From Sinomonas sp. ASV486 (GTDB lineage: Bacteria > Actinomycetota > Actinomycetes > Actinomycetales > Micrococcaceae): a DNA stretch of 64,000 nt. Within the stretch, counting starts at the first letter, position 1, and each line of letters opens with the position of its first letter. The stretch lies in the NCBI RefSeq assembly GCF_030908215.1, contig NZ_JAVFJK010000001.1:62001-126000 (forward strand). The letters run 5' to 3'. The position numbers and the translations under genes were made by a program. The notes under the pieces were generated by a model. It was not told the DNA's origin. It searched no databases and saw only the letters and a list, made by a program, of their open reading frames with translations. Of this stretch, positions 18,752 through 27,613 are shown piece after piece.

Positions 18752-19921
18752 ATGAGCGAGACCGTCAAGACCCCTGAAACCATCCGCATCACCGCCGACT
18801 CGGGTCCCCCGAAACGTGGGCGAGCGATCGCCCTCGGCATCGCGGCCGCCGTCGTGATCCTCCTCGGTGCGGGCACAGCGGTCGCCACAGCACTGAACAG
18901 CGGCGAGCAGCGCACGACGTCGTCCGTCGCCACCGGGACCCCGGCACCACAGCTGCGGCTCGGCTACTTCGGCAACGTCACCCACGCCCCCGCCCTCGTG
19001 GGAGTGCAGAACGGTCTCATCGCGGGCACCCTCAAGGATGCCGGCACCAACAGCCTCACCACGCAGGTGTTCAACGCGGGCCCTGCGGCGATCGAGGCGC
19101 TCAACGCGGGCGCCATCGACGCCGCATACGTCGGCCCGAACCCGGCCATCAACTCGTTCGTGCAGAGCCACGGGGAGTCCGTCTCCGTCATCGCGGGCGC
19201 GGCTGCGGGCGGCGCGCAGCTCGTCGTCAAGCCGGGCATCACGGACCCGGAGCAGCTCAAGGGCAAGGTCCTCGCGACGCCCCAGCTCGGCGGCACCCAG
19301 GACGTGGCACTCCGCGCGTACCTCGCGTCGAAGGGCCTCAAGACCACCCCGAACGGCGGCGGCGACGTCACCATCAACCCGACCGAGAACGCGCAGACCC
19401 TCAAGCTCTTCCAGGACGGCAAGCTCGACGGCGCGTGGCTCCCCGAGCCGTGGGCGTCCCGCCTCGTGCTCCAGGCCGGCGCCAACGTGCTCGTTGACGA
19501 GAAGGACCTGTGGGACGGCAGCGGCACGGGAAAGCCCGGCGAGTTCCCGACCACGATCCTCATCGTCAACAAGACGTTCGCTGCACAGCATCCTCAGACG
19601 GTCGAAGCCCTCCTGAAGGGCCACGTCGCCGCCGTCGACTGGCTCAGCCGCGCGACCTCCACCCAGAAGGCGAGCACCGTCAACGCGGCGCTCAAGGCCG
19701 CGGCAGGGTCTGAGCTGCCCGCGGACGTCATCGAGCGGGCCCTGGGCAACATCACGTTCACCACGGATCCGCTCGCGGGCGCCTACTCCAAGCTCCTTGC
19801 GGACGGCGTCACAGCAGGGGTCACGAAGACCGCGGACCTCCACGGCCTCTTCGACCTGCGCGCACTGAACGCACTGTCGGGCCAGGCGAAGGTCAGCGCC
19901 GCTGGCCTGGGCCAGGACTGA
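18752..19921 (+). CDS. ABC transporter substrate-binding protein, sulfonate/taurine (SsuA/TauA) type
   Basis: Extracytoplasmic binding protein of 389 aa, anchored by one helix (GRAIALGIAAAVVILLGAG, about residues 27-47) instead of a lipobox cysteine. The NMT1/SsuA-like fold shows in LRLGYFGNVTHAPALVGVQNG, AGPAAIEALNAGAIDAAYVG and GAWLPEPWASRL. It is followed by its ATPase and permease and then cysG and fprA, so it probably imports an organosulfonate or similar sulfur source. Sequence alone does not separate sulfonate, taurine or sulfate esters. The start follows GAGGAA at 6 nt. A phased GTGAC array lies upstream. No monooxygenase (SsuD/TauD) gene is adjacent. Confidence 0.85.
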   Translation: MSETVKTPETIRITADSGPPKRGRAIALGIAAAVVILLGAGTAVATALNSGEQRTTSSVATGTPAPQLRLGYFGNVTHAPALVGVQNGLIAGTLKDAGTNSLTTQVFNAGPAAIEALNAGAIDAAYVGPNPAINSFVQSHGESVSVIAGAAAGGAQLVVKPGITDPEQLKGKVLATPQLGGTQDVALRAYLASKGLKTTPNGGGDVTINPTENAQTLKLFQDGKLDGAWLPEPWASRLVLQAGANVLVDEKDLWDGSGTGKPGEFPTTILIVNKTFAAQHPQTVEALLKGHVAAVDWLSRATSTQKASTVNAALKAAAGSELPADVIERALGNITFTTDPLAGAYSKLLADGVTAGVTKTADLHGLFDLRALNALSGQAKVSAAGLGQD

Positions 19922-19941
19922 CGGGACGAGAGGATCAAGAC

Positions 19942-20667
19942 ATGACCGTAGTGCTCGAGAACCTCGGCAAGCGCTTCGGCGCTGGCGCGCCCGTGCTCGA
20001 CAGCGTCAACGCCACCATCGCCCAAGGCGAGTTCGTCGCACTCCTGGGCGCCTCGGGCTGCGGCAAGTCCACGCTCCTGAACATCATCGCCGGTCTCGAG
20101 CGGCCCACCGCTGGCGCGCTCGAGGTCCCGGCGGACGGTGCCGCGTTCATGTTCCAGGACGCCGCGCTGTACCCGTGGCTCACGGCACGGGCCAACATCG
20201 AGCTCGCGCTCAAGCTCCGCGGGGTGCCGAAGGCGGAGCGGCGGGCACGCGCCGTCGAACTCCTCGACCTCGTTCACCTCGGCGAGGCCGCGGACAAGCG
20301 CCCGCACGAGCTTTCGGGGGGCATGCGGCAGCGCGTCGCCCTGGCCCGGGCGCTCTCGCAGGACCGGCAGGTCCTCCTCATGGATGAGCCGTTCGCGGCC
20401 CTCGACGCCATCACGCGCGACCTCCTCCACGAGGAGCTCACCCGGATCTGGCGGGAGACCGGGCGGACCATCATCTTCGTCACGCACAACGTCCGCGAGG
20501 CTGTGCGGCTCGGACAGCGCGTCCTGCTGCTCTCGTCGCGGCCCGGGCGCGTCGTCGCCGAGTGGTCTGTCCCGGACGCCACGAAGCATGACGCCGCCGC
20601 GGCCGCCGCCCTGACAGCCGAGCTCACCTCCCGACTGCGGCAGGAGATCGCCCGCCATGCCAAGTAA
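19942..20667 (+). CDS. ABC transporter ATP-binding protein (SsuB/TauB type)
   Basis: ATPase of 241 aa. Walker A GASGCGKST is at residues 36-44, the Q-loop at MFQDAALYPWLT (the position usual in nitrate/sulfonate ATPases), the signature LSGGMRQR near 123, and Walker B VLLMDEP near 146 followed by the H-loop FVTHN. It powers the transporter with its neighbours. The gene lies 20 bp after the binding-protein gene and overlaps the permease gene by 11 bp. Confidence 0.92.
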   Translation: MTVVLENLGKRFGAGAPVLDSVNATIAQGEFVALLGASGCGKSTLLNIIAGLERPTAGALEVPADGAAFMFQDAALYPWLTARANIELALKLRGVPKAERRARAVELLDLVHLGEAADKRPHELSGGMRQRVALARALSQDRQVLLMDEPFAALDAITRDLLHEELTRIWRETGRTIIFVTHNVREAVRLGQRVLLLSSRPGRVVAEWSVPDATKHDAAAAAALTAELTSRLRQEIARHAK

Positions 20668-21604
20668 TCCGCTGCTCGAAAAGGACACGCAGGCCTCCCA
20701 GGACCGCGGCCTCCCGCCGCTCACCAACGTCTCGACCGTCGGCGAGCCGACCGGAGAGGAGCTCCGCGCCCTCGAATCAGGGCTCGACCAGCTCCAGTCG
20801 GACACCGTCAGGCGCCACCGGGACTGGTCACGGGCGCTCCTGCCGCTTGCCGCCGTCGTGGTCCTGATCCTCGCCTGGCAGCTCTACGTGACGCTCGGCC
20901 TCAAGCGCCGCGACCTCGTCCCCGGCCCGCTTGACGTTGCGGCGTCGCTCGGCGAGCTGTGGAAGGAGGGCCGGGCCCAGGAAGCGGTCTGGACCTCGCT
21001 CCAGCGCGGGCTGCTCGGCTTCGCGGTCAGTGCGCTCGTCGCGACCCCGCTCGGGCTGCTCCTCGGCCAGGTCAAGCCCCTCCGCCGCGCGTTCGGCCCG
21101 CTCATCTCGGGCCTCCAGGTCCTGCCGTCCGTCGCGTGGGTGCCGGCCGCGATCATCTGGTTCGGACTCACCGATGCGACCGTGTACTTCGTGGTGCTCA
21201 TGGGTGCGATCCCCTCGATCATCAACGGGCTCATTGCGGGGATCGACCAGATCCCGCCGCAGTACCGGTCCGTCGGCAAGGTCCTTGGCGCGTCGCGGAC
21301 CGAGCTCGCGCTCCATATCGTGCTCCCCGCGGCGCTTCCGGGCTATGTGGCCGGGCTCAAGCAGGGGTGGGCGTTCTCGTGGCGCTCGCTCATGGCCGCG
21401 GAGATCATCGCCGTGGGCGGGACTCTCGGGTACGGGCTTGGATCCCTTCTCGATCAGGGCCGGACCCTGAGCGACATGGGCGTGGTCATGAGCGCGATCC
21501 TTGTGATCCTGGCCGTCGGCATTGCGATCGAGCTGGCCGTGTTCGGACCCCTCGAGCGGCGCATCCTCGCCCGCCGCGGACTTCTCACGGGAGGCACGCG
21601 ATGA
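20657..21604 (+). CDS. ABC transporter permease (SsuC/TauC type)
   Basis: Membrane protein of 315 aa with about six helices after a soluble N-terminal extension of roughly 55 residues. The inner-membrane-component EAA-type loop is visible as VGKVLGASRTELALHIVLPAALPGYVAGLKQGW, near residues 215-245. It overlaps the ATPase gene by 11 bp and its stop overlaps the cysG start (ATGA at 21601-21604), so the five-gene run from 18752 to 24399 looks like one transcript. Confidence 0.92.
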   Translation: MPSNPLLEKDTQASQDRGLPPLTNVSTVGEPTGEELRALESGLDQLQSDTVRRHRDWSRALLPLAAVVVLILAWQLYVTLGLKRRDLVPGPLDVAASLGELWKEGRAQEAVWTSLQRGLLGFAVSALVATPLGLLLGQVKPLRRAFGPLISGLQVLPSVAWVPAAIIWFGLTDATVYFVVLMGAIPSIINGLIAGIDQIPPQYRSVGKVLGASRTELALHIVLPAALPGYVAGLKQGWAFSWRSLMAAEIIAVGGTLGYGLGSLLDQGRTLSDMGVVMSAILVILAVGIAIELAVFGPLERRILARRGLLTGGTR

Positions 21605-22902
21605 GCGGCATCGACCTGTACCCCACCTCGCTGCGGCTTCTCGGCCGGGACGTGCTCGTGGTCGGCGGCGGCGCCGTGGCTGCGCGCCGCGCCCGTGGCC
21701 TGCTCGACGCCGGCGCGAAGGTGACCGTCGTGGCGCCCGAGGCGGGGCACGACGTCGTGCGCCTCGCGGAGGCTGGCCTCGTCACGTGGGTGCGCCGCGG
21801 CTACGCGACGTCTGATCTCGAGGGCGTGTGGTTCGTCCAGACCGCGACGGGCCTGCCGGAGCTGGACGCGCGGGTGGCCGCAGAGGCCGAGGGTCGGCGC
21901 ATCTGGTGCGTCAATGCCGCCGATCACGAGGCCTCCGCCGCCTGGACACCCGCGACCGCCCGGGTCGACGACGTCACCGTCGCCGTGAACGCCGGGGGAG
22001 ACCCGCGCCGCGCGAAGGCCCTCAAGGACGCGATCGTCCTGGCGCTGCGCACCGGGAATCTGCCGCTGCGGCGGCACCGCCGCACCTCTCCCGGACGGGA
22101 CGCGCACGACGGCGCGGGGCTCGCTCCCACGGGCAGCCGGTCCCTTGGCGGGCGGGTCGCCCTCGTGGGCGGGGGTCCGGGCGATACCGGGCTCATCACG
22201 GTCCGCGGCCGGCAGCTGCTGGCCGAGGCCGACGTCGTCGTGGCCGACAGGCTCGGGCCCCGTGGACTCCTCGCTGAGCTCGGGGACGCCGCGGCGGGCG
22301 GCCCGCGCGTCATCGAGGTCGGCAAGGCCCCCGGCGCACATCAGGCCACGCAGGACGAGATCAACGAGATCCTCGTGCGCGAGGCTCTGGCCGGAAACGT
22401 CGTCGTGCGCCTCAAGGGCGGCGACCCGTACGTCCTGGGGCGCGGCGGCGAGGAGGCAGAGTTCTGCCGGCGCCATGGCGTCGACGTCGAGGTGGTCCCC
22501 GGTGTCACGAGCGCCATCTCGGTGCCTGCCGCCGCAGGCATCCCCGTGACACACCGCGGCCTCGCGACGGGCTTTAGCGTCGCGACGGGCCACGATGAGC
22601 TCGCCGAGCTTCCCGCCCGGTCGGACCACACGATCGTCCTGCTCATGGGCGTCCGCCGGCTCGCGGAGTCCGTCGCCGTGCTGCGTGTGCGCGGTCTCGC
22701 GGCGCACACGCCCGTCGCCATCGTCGAGCGCGGCTGGACACCCGATCAGCGCGTCACGATCGCGACACTGGGTACCATTGTTGACCGTGCCCGCGCCGTT
22801 GGAGTCGCGAACCCCGCGGTGATCGTGATCGGCGACGTCGTGCGCGTGAGCCCCTACGCGACCGCGGATCTCGGCGCATCCCTGACCACGCAACTCCACT
22901 GA
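21601..22902 (+). CDS. cysG: siroheme synthase: precorrin-2 dehydrogenase fused to uroporphyrinogen-III methyltransferase
   Basis: Fusion of 433 aa. The N-terminal NAD-dependent dehydrogenase domain ([22 protein letters not shown], residues about 16-37) is followed, after an Arg-rich linker, by a SUMT domain from about residue 155 ([58 protein letters not shown]). It makes sirohydrochlorin from uroporphyrinogen III; the ferrochelatase step is presumably done by the protein from 6022, since this gene has no full chelatase domain. ATG 21601 overlaps the permease stop. Confidence 0.92.
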   Translation: MSGIDLYPTSLRLLGRDVLVVGGGAVAARRARGLLDAGAKVTVVAPEAGHDVVRLAEAGLVTWVRRGYATSDLEGVWFVQTATGLPELDARVAAEAEGRRIWCVNAADHEASAAWTPATARVDDVTVAVNAGGDPRRAKALKDAIVLALRTGNLPLRRHRRTSPGRDAHDGAGLAPTGSRSLGGRVALVGGGPGDTGLITVRGRQLLAEADVVVADRLGPRGLLAELGDAAAGGPRVIEVGKAPGAHQATQDEINEILVREALAGNVVVRLKGGDPYVLGRGGEEAEFCRRHGVDVEVVPGVTSAISVPAAAGIPVTHRGLATGFSVATGHDELAELPARSDHTIVLLMGVRRLAESVAVLRVRGLAAHTPVAIVERGWTPDQRVTIATLGTIVDRARAVGVANPAVIVIGDVVRVSPYATADLGASLTTQLH

Positions 22903-22932
22903 ACCCTCAGAACGAACCGAAGGAACACAGCC

Positions 22933-24399
22933 GTGTCGAACCTCAACCCCGCCCCGCGGGGCACCGCCCAGCGTCCCCTTCGCGTGGCCATCGTCGGCTC
23001 CGGACCCGCCGGCGTGTACGCCGCGGACCTGCTGACGAAAAGCGCCCCCGTTGCCTCGGGCGAGCTCACGCTGAGCATCGACCTGTTCGACCGCTACCCG
23101 GCCCCGTACGGGCTCATCCGGTACGGCGTGGCTCCGGACCACCCGCGCATCAAGGGCATCGTCAACGCGCTGCACAAGGTCCTGGACCGCGGCGACATCC
23201 GCTTCTTCGGCAACGTGGACTATGGCACGGACCTCTCACTGGCTGACCTGCAGCGGCACTACGATGCCGTGGTCTTCGCGACCGGTGCGATCAAGGACGC
23301 GGACCTCAACATCCCCGGCATCGAGCTCAAAGGCTCCTTCGGCGGTGCCGACTTTGTCTCGTGGTATGACGGCCAACCCGACGTGCCGCGCGAGTGGCCG
23401 CTCGAAGCGCGCGAGGTTGCGGTGATCGGCAACGGCAACGTCGCGCTCGACGTCGCGCGCGTGCTCTCGAAGCACGCCGACGAGCTCCTGGTCACCGAGA
23501 TCCCGGACAACGTGTACCGGATCCTCAAGGAGTCCCCGGTCACCGACGTGCACGTGTTCGGGCGCCGCGGCCCGGCCCAGGTCAAGTTCACCCCGCTCGA
23601 GCTGCGCGAGCTGTCCCACTTGCACGACGTCGACCTCGTCCTCTATCCCGAGGACTTCGAGTTCGACGATGCCTCCGACCGCGAGATCCAGACCAACAAC
23701 CAGGTCAAGACCATGGTCGGCACGCTGACCAACTGGATCGCCGAGCAGCCCGAGGATGTCTCCGAGCTCACCGCCTCGCGCCGCCTGCACCTGCACTTCC
23801 TGCAGAGCCCGGTCGAGATCGTCGACTCGCCCGAGACGCCCGGCCGCGTGGCCGGGATCCGGTTCGAGCGCCAGGAGCTCGACGGGACCGGCGCCGTTCG
23901 GGGCACCGGCGAGTTTGTCGACTACCCCGTCCAGGCCGTGTACCGGGCGATCGGCTACTTCGGCTCGGCCCTGCCCGACGTGGAGTTCGACCATCGCCGC
24001 GGCGTCGTGGTGAACGACGGCGGCCGCGTCCTCGACGCTGACGGCTCGCTGGTGCCGGGGGTATACACCACGGGCTGGATCAAGCGCGGGCCCGTGGGCC
24101 TCATCGGGCACACGAAGGGCGATGCGCTCGAAACCATCGGGCACCTGCTCGATGCCCGCGAGGACCTGCCCGCCGCCGAGGCCCCCGCCGAGGCCGCCGT
24201 GACGGACCTGCTGGCCGAGCGGGGCATCGAGTACACGACGTGGGAGGGCTGGCTCGCCCTCGACGCGCATGAGAAGGCCCTGGGCGCCGCTGCGGAGCCG
24301 GCTCCGACGCACAAGGGCCCGGTGGCGCGCGAGCGCGTCAAGGTCGTGGCGCGCGAGGACATGGTCGAGATCTCGAACGGTGCCCCGGTCGTAGGCTGA
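22933..24399 (+). CDS. fprA: ferredoxin-NADP reductase, adrenodoxin-reductase type (copy 1)
   Basis: Flavoprotein of 488 aa that passes electrons between NADPH and ferredoxin. The FAD loop GSGPAG is near residue 20, then PAPYGLIRYGVAPDHPRIKGI; the NADP-binding stretch VAVIGNGNVALDVARVL is near 160, and the C-terminal FAD contact is TGWIKRGPVGLIGHTKGDALET. It is the last gene of the sulfur cluster and probably supplies sulfite reductase. GTG 22933 follows GAAGGA at 7 nt. A closely similar second copy lies at 32070; this copy has ERG-x-EYTTWEGW near its end and a shorter tail. Confidence 0.93.
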   Translation: MSNLNPAPRGTAQRPLRVAIVGSGPAGVYAADLLTKSAPVASGELTLSIDLFDRYPAPYGLIRYGVAPDHPRIKGIVNALHKVLDRGDIRFFGNVDYGTDLSLADLQRHYDAVVFATGAIKDADLNIPGIELKGSFGGADFVSWYDGQPDVPREWPLEAREVAVIGNGNVALDVARVLSKHADELLVTEIPDNVYRILKESPVTDVHVFGRRGPAQVKFTPLELRELSHLHDVDLVLYPEDFEFDDASDREIQTNNQVKTMVGTLTNWIAEQPEDVSELTASRRLHLHFLQSPVEIVDSPETPGRVAGIRFERQELDGTGAVRGTGEFVDYPVQAVYRAIGYFGSALPDVEFDHRRGVVVNDGGRVLDADGSLVPGVYTTGWIKRGPVGLIGHTKGDALETIGHLLDAREDLPAAEAPAEAAVTDLLAERGIEYTTWEGWLALDAHEKALGAAAEPAPTHKGPVARERVKVVAREDMVEISNGAPVVG

Positions 24400-24420
24400 C
24401 TGACTCCTCCTTCGCCGATG

Positions 24421-24546
24421 TCACCCCGTGTGGGGGCGAGGTCACCCCGTGTGGTGGCGAGGTCACTGGGTGTGGTGCCGCGGTCACCCCGTGTGGGCCC
24501 GACGTCACCCCGTGTGGGGGCGAGGTCACCCCGTGTGACGCCGAGG
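24421..24546 (+). repeat. six tandem 21-bp units
   Basis: Six contiguous units of exactly 21 bp (starts 24421, 24442, 24463, 24484, 24505, 24526). The shared core is TCACCCCGTGTGG, followed by a G/C tail ending GAGG; units 1 and 5 are identical and unit 3 is the most divergent (TCACTGGGTGTGG). There are no spacers. It sits between the stop of fprA and the stop of the convergent pucR gene. Confidence 0.9.
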
Positions 24547-24583
24547 CCGGGCCGCAGAACCAACTTCGGCGAGAAGGGGTGCG

Positions 24584-26017
24584 CTACGCCTTCGCGACCT
24601 TCCTCACCGCGAGGGCCAGGTACAGCTGCACGCGGTCGGCGGTGACGGCGGGGTCGTACCCGGTGAGCTCGGCGATCTGCCCGAGCCGGTAGCGGACGGT
24701 GTTCCGGTGCAGGTTGAGCTGCTCGGCGACCTGTGCCACCGAGCCGTTGAGGGTGAGGTACGTCTCGAGCGTGTGCACGAGCTCCGCGCCGTGCTGCCGG
24801 TCGAACCGGGCGAGCGGGCCGATCGCCTCCCCGGCCATGTCCGCGAGGGGAACGTCCTCGCTCGCAAGCAGGAGCGAGGTGATGCTCAGGCGCTCGGGCT
24901 CGTTGACCTCAAGGCCGCGTGCGGCGGCATCCTTGGCCTCGAAGTAGCTCCAGCGCAGGCCGTTGGGCTTCGTGTAGGCACCGCCTATACCGATCGTCGC
25001 GTGGATCCCCGCCTCGGTGAGGTGGTCGGAGAGGAGGCGGCCCAGCTTCGGCGCGGCGGCGCCGTCGTCCTCCACCACCACCACGAGGTCGCGGTCGAGC
25101 ATCGCGGTCACCGCGCCGTCGAGCGCGGCAGGGAGCGTGGCACCGCGCAGGTTCTTGTGGTGTGCGGCGGATTCGGCGAGCAGCACCACGTTGCGCTTCG
25201 TCGAGTTCACCCCGATCGCGGCGAGCCGGCGAGAGGCCTCCTCGGCTTCAAGGGTTCCGCGCACGACGTCGTTGATCACCTGCCCGGCGAGGGCCCGCTG
25301 GGATTGGCGCTGCTTCGTGAGGTTGTTGAGCTCGATGCTGATGAGGTTCTGCGCGTACGAGATGATCCCCGTGTCCTCGAACGGCTTCCTGGCCCACAGG
25401 GTGCACGCGTCGCGGCGACCGGTTGGGACGGGGTACGGGACCCATCGGTCCATGGTGGGCGTCCCTGCCTCGGGTCCCGAGGCGTAGAGCTGGGCTGTGA
25501 ACTGGGTCAGGATGATCTCGGTGTGGAGCATCGTGCCGAGGTGCTTGAGGAGTTCGTGGAGGCCGCCGCCCGTTAGGAGCGAGCGTGCCAACACCTGATG
25601 CGCGCCGATGAGGCGCTCGAGGCTCGCATAGTGGTCGGCCGAGTGGGAATCGGCGACGAGCTTCCCGATGGCCATGAACGGCGTCCGGTACGGGACCTCG
25701 ATCACCGGCACGCCCCAGCGGTTCGCCTCTGCGATGAGGGCGGGCGGGATCTCGTCGTGCCCGAGGCCTACGCCGAAACCGATGCCCAGGGCGCCGGCCC
25801 GCCGGAGCACGCGCACGAACCGGCGTTGCTCGATGGCGGTGCGCTGCCGGACCCCGGTGGTGAGGACGAGTTCCCCGCCGGTGAGGAACTGCGCCGGATC
25901 CTCAAGCTCCGTGACGGCCACCCAGCGGATCTCTTCGCGCAGCGTGGCGGTGGCGGAGCCCGCGAGCCGGAGGCCGAGATCGGCGTGGTTGAGGAGCTCG
26001 GCGAGGGTGAGGGCCAT
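24584..26017 (-). CDS. PucR-family transcriptional regulator
   Basis: Regulator of 477 aa. The N-terminal PucR-like domain (EELLNHADLGLRL-type start, TELEDPAQFLTGGELVLTTG) is followed by a GGDEF-like middle domain, and a C-terminal helix-turn-helix of the PucR type (LTLNGSVAQVAEQLNLHRNTVRYRLGQI, about residues 425-452). It is divergent from gabT and most likely activates it in response to GABA or a nitrogen signal, as homologues do. ATG 26017 is chosen because TATAGT (26025-26030) ends 7 nt upstream, which makes a leaderless start; a TTG-type start 18 nt further up is less likely. Confidence 0.88.
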   Translation of the reverse strand: MALTLAELLNHADLGLRLAGSATATLREEIRWVAVTELEDPAQFLTGGELVLTTGVRQRTAIEQRRFVRVLRRAGALGIGFGVGLGHDEIPPALIAEANRWGVPVIEVPYRTPFMAIGKLVADSHSADHYASLERLIGAHQVLARSLLTGGGLHELLKHLGTMLHTEIILTQFTAQLYASGPEAGTPTMDRWVPYPVPTGRRDACTLWARKPFEDTGIISYAQNLISIELNNLTKQRQSQRALAGQVINDVVRGTLEAEEASRRLAAIGVNSTKRNVVLLAESAAHHKNLRGATLPAALDGAVTAMLDRDLVVVVEDDGAAAPKLGRLLSDHLTEAGIHATIGIGGAYTKPNGLRWSYFEAKDAAARGLEVNEPERLSITSLLLASEDVPLADMAGEAIGPLARFDRQHGAELVHTLETYLTLNGSVAQVAEQLNLHRNTVRYRLGQIAELTGYDPAVTADRVQLYLALAVRKVAKA

Positions 26018-26024
26018 GCGTTCA

Positions 26025-26030
26025 ACTATA
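26025..26030 (-). promoter_or_regulatory. -10 box of pucR (leaderless)
   Basis: The minus strand reads TATAGT, then 7 nt, then ATG. Its -35 region coincides with the left half of the dyad at 26047-26082. Confidence 0.55.
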
Positions 26031-26046
26031 GGCAAGGGCGCTGGTT

Positions 26047-26082
26047 GATCGCACTACGTTGCGCCGGGTGACTCGTGCGATC
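26047..26082. promoter_or_regulatory. dyad between pucR and gabT, probable PucR operator
   Basis: GATCGCAC at 26047-26054 is repeated inverted as GTGCGATC at 26075-26082, with centres 28 bp apart. It is the only clear dyad in the 124-bp divergent promoter region. Confidence 0.5.
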
Positions 26083-26141
26083 GGCCATTCCTGCTGTGGC
26101 CTGCCTCGCATTACCTTGGGACCGACGAAAGGATTGCATCC

Positions 26142-27500
26142 ATGGACATCCAGTACCGCCTCGAGCAGAAGCGCAAGGTCCTCAAGGACTTCCCGGGCCC
26201 TCGGTCCCTCGAGCTCACCGCACGTCGCGCAGCGGCCGTCGCCGCGGGCGTCGCCTCGTCCGTGCCGGTGTACGTCGCGGACGCCGACGGCGGCATCATC
26301 CATGACGTCGACGGCAACTCGTTCATCGACCTCGGCTCGGGCATCGCGGTGACCACCGTGGGCGCGTCCGATGCGGCGGTGGTGGGCGCCGTGAAGGAGC
26401 AGGTCGAGCACTTCACGCACACGTGCTTCATGGTCACGCCCTACGAGGGCTATGTCGCCGTCGCCGAGAAGCTCAACGAGCTCACCCCGGGCCACCACGC
26501 CAAGCGCACGGTCTTGTTCAACTCCGGTGCCGAGGCCGTCGAGAACGCGATCAAGATCGCCCGAGTCGCCACGGGCCGCAGCGCCGTCGTCGCCTTCGAC
26601 CACGCCTACCACGGCCGCACGAACCTCACGATGGGCCTCACTGCGAAGGCCATGCCGTACAAGTACGGCTTCGGACCGTTCGCCAGCGAGATCTACCGCG
26701 CGCCCATGAGCTACCCGTTCCGCGAGGAGAACGCGCAGATCACAGGCAAGGAGGCCGCTGAGCGCGCCATCCTGACCATGAGCAAGCAGATCGGCGCCGA
26801 CCAGATTGCGGCCATCGTGATCGAGCCGATCCAGGGCGAGGGTGGGTTCATCGTCCCGGCCGAGGGCTTCCTGCCGCGCCTCGCCGAGTTCGCGAAGGAG
26901 AACGGCATCGTCTTCATCGCGGACGAGGTCCAGTCCGGCTTCGCCCGCACGGGCGAATGGTTCGCCGTTCAGCACGAGGGCGTCGTCCCGGACCTCATTA
27001 CGACGGCGAAGGGCATCGCGGGCGGCATGCCGCTCTCCGCGGTCACGGGCCGCGCCGAGCTGCTCGACGCCGTCCACGGCGGCGGTCTGGGCGGCACCTA
27101 CGGCGGCAATCCGGTGGCCTGCGCCGCCGCGCTCGCCGCGATCGAGACCATGGACTCCCAGGACCTGCGCGGCCGCGCCCGCGAGATCGAGGCGACCGTC
27201 AAGGAGCGCTTCGGCAAGCTTCAGGCGGAGCTCGGCGAGAACGGCATCATCGGCGAGATCCGCGGCCGCGGGGCCATGCTGGCGCTCGAGTTCGTCAAGC
27301 GCGGCAGCGCCCAGGCCAAGGAGCCGGACGCCGCCACGACCAAGGCGATCGCCGACTACTGCCTCAAGGAAGGCGTCATTATCCTCACGTGCGGCACCTA
27401 CGGCAACGTGATCCGGCTCCTGCCTCCGCTCGTGATCAACGATGAGCTGCTCAACGACGGACTCGATGTGCTCGAGGCGGCGATCCGCGCCGTCGCGTAG
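26142..27500 (+). CDS. gabT: 4-aminobutyrate aminotransferase
   Basis: Class III PLP-dependent aminotransferase of 452 aa that converts GABA and 2-oxoglutarate to succinate semialdehyde and glutamate. The PLP lysine is Lys290 in TTAKGIAGGMPLSAV; FADEVQSGFARTG and FNSGAEAVENAIKIAR are family motifs. ATG 26142 follows AAAGGA at 9 nt. The usual partner gabD is not adjacent. The divergent pucR gene and the dyad between them suggest local control. Closely related class III enzymes act on other omega-amino acids, but GABA is the best fit. Confidence 0.9.
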   Translation: MDIQYRLEQKRKVLKDFPGPRSLELTARRAAAVAAGVASSVPVYVADADGGIIHDVDGNSFIDLGSGIAVTTVGASDAAVVGAVKEQVEHFTHTCFMVTPYEGYVAVAEKLNELTPGHHAKRTVLFNSGAEAVENAIKIARVATGRSAVVAFDHAYHGRTNLTMGLTAKAMPYKYGFGPFASEIYRAPMSYPFREENAQITGKEAAERAILTMSKQIGADQIAAIVIEPIQGEGGFIVPAEGFLPRLAEFAKENGIVFIADEVQSGFARTGEWFAVQHEGVVPDLITTAKGIAGGMPLSAVTGRAELLDAVHGGGLGGTYGGNPVACAAALAAIETMDSQDLRGRAREIEATVKERFGKLQAELGENGIIGEIRGRGAMLALEFVKRGSAQAKEPDAATTKAIADYCLKEGVIILTCGTYGNVIRLLPPLVINDELLNDGLDVLEAAIRAVA

Positions 27501-27518
27501 GCATCACTTCCCGGTAGA

Positions 27519-27575
27519 GTCTGCGGTATCAGCCGCAGACCGGGACGAGGGCGCCCGGATACCCCGGGCGCCCTC
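27519..27575. terminator. double hairpin after gabT
   Basis: The first hairpin, GTCTGCGG-N6-CCGCAGAC, is at 27519-27540. The second is a perfect 12-bp stem, GAGGGCGCCCGG (27547-27558) with CCGGGCGCCCTC (27564-27575). It likely ends the gabT message before the stress-protein gene. Confidence 0.7.
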
Positions 27576-27613
27576 GCCGTCTGCCGTGACTCGACCTGAA
27601 GGAAGGGTGGGCC

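Noticed and set aside
18344-19843. 499-codon minus-strand frame opposite the ABC binding protein
   Set aside because: It is the antisense of a convincing gene; only its last 50 codons (18315-18460 region, in a different frame) look protein-like.
24421-24546. CRISPR array
   Set aside because: The 21-bp units are contiguous with no unique spacers, and no cas genes are present.
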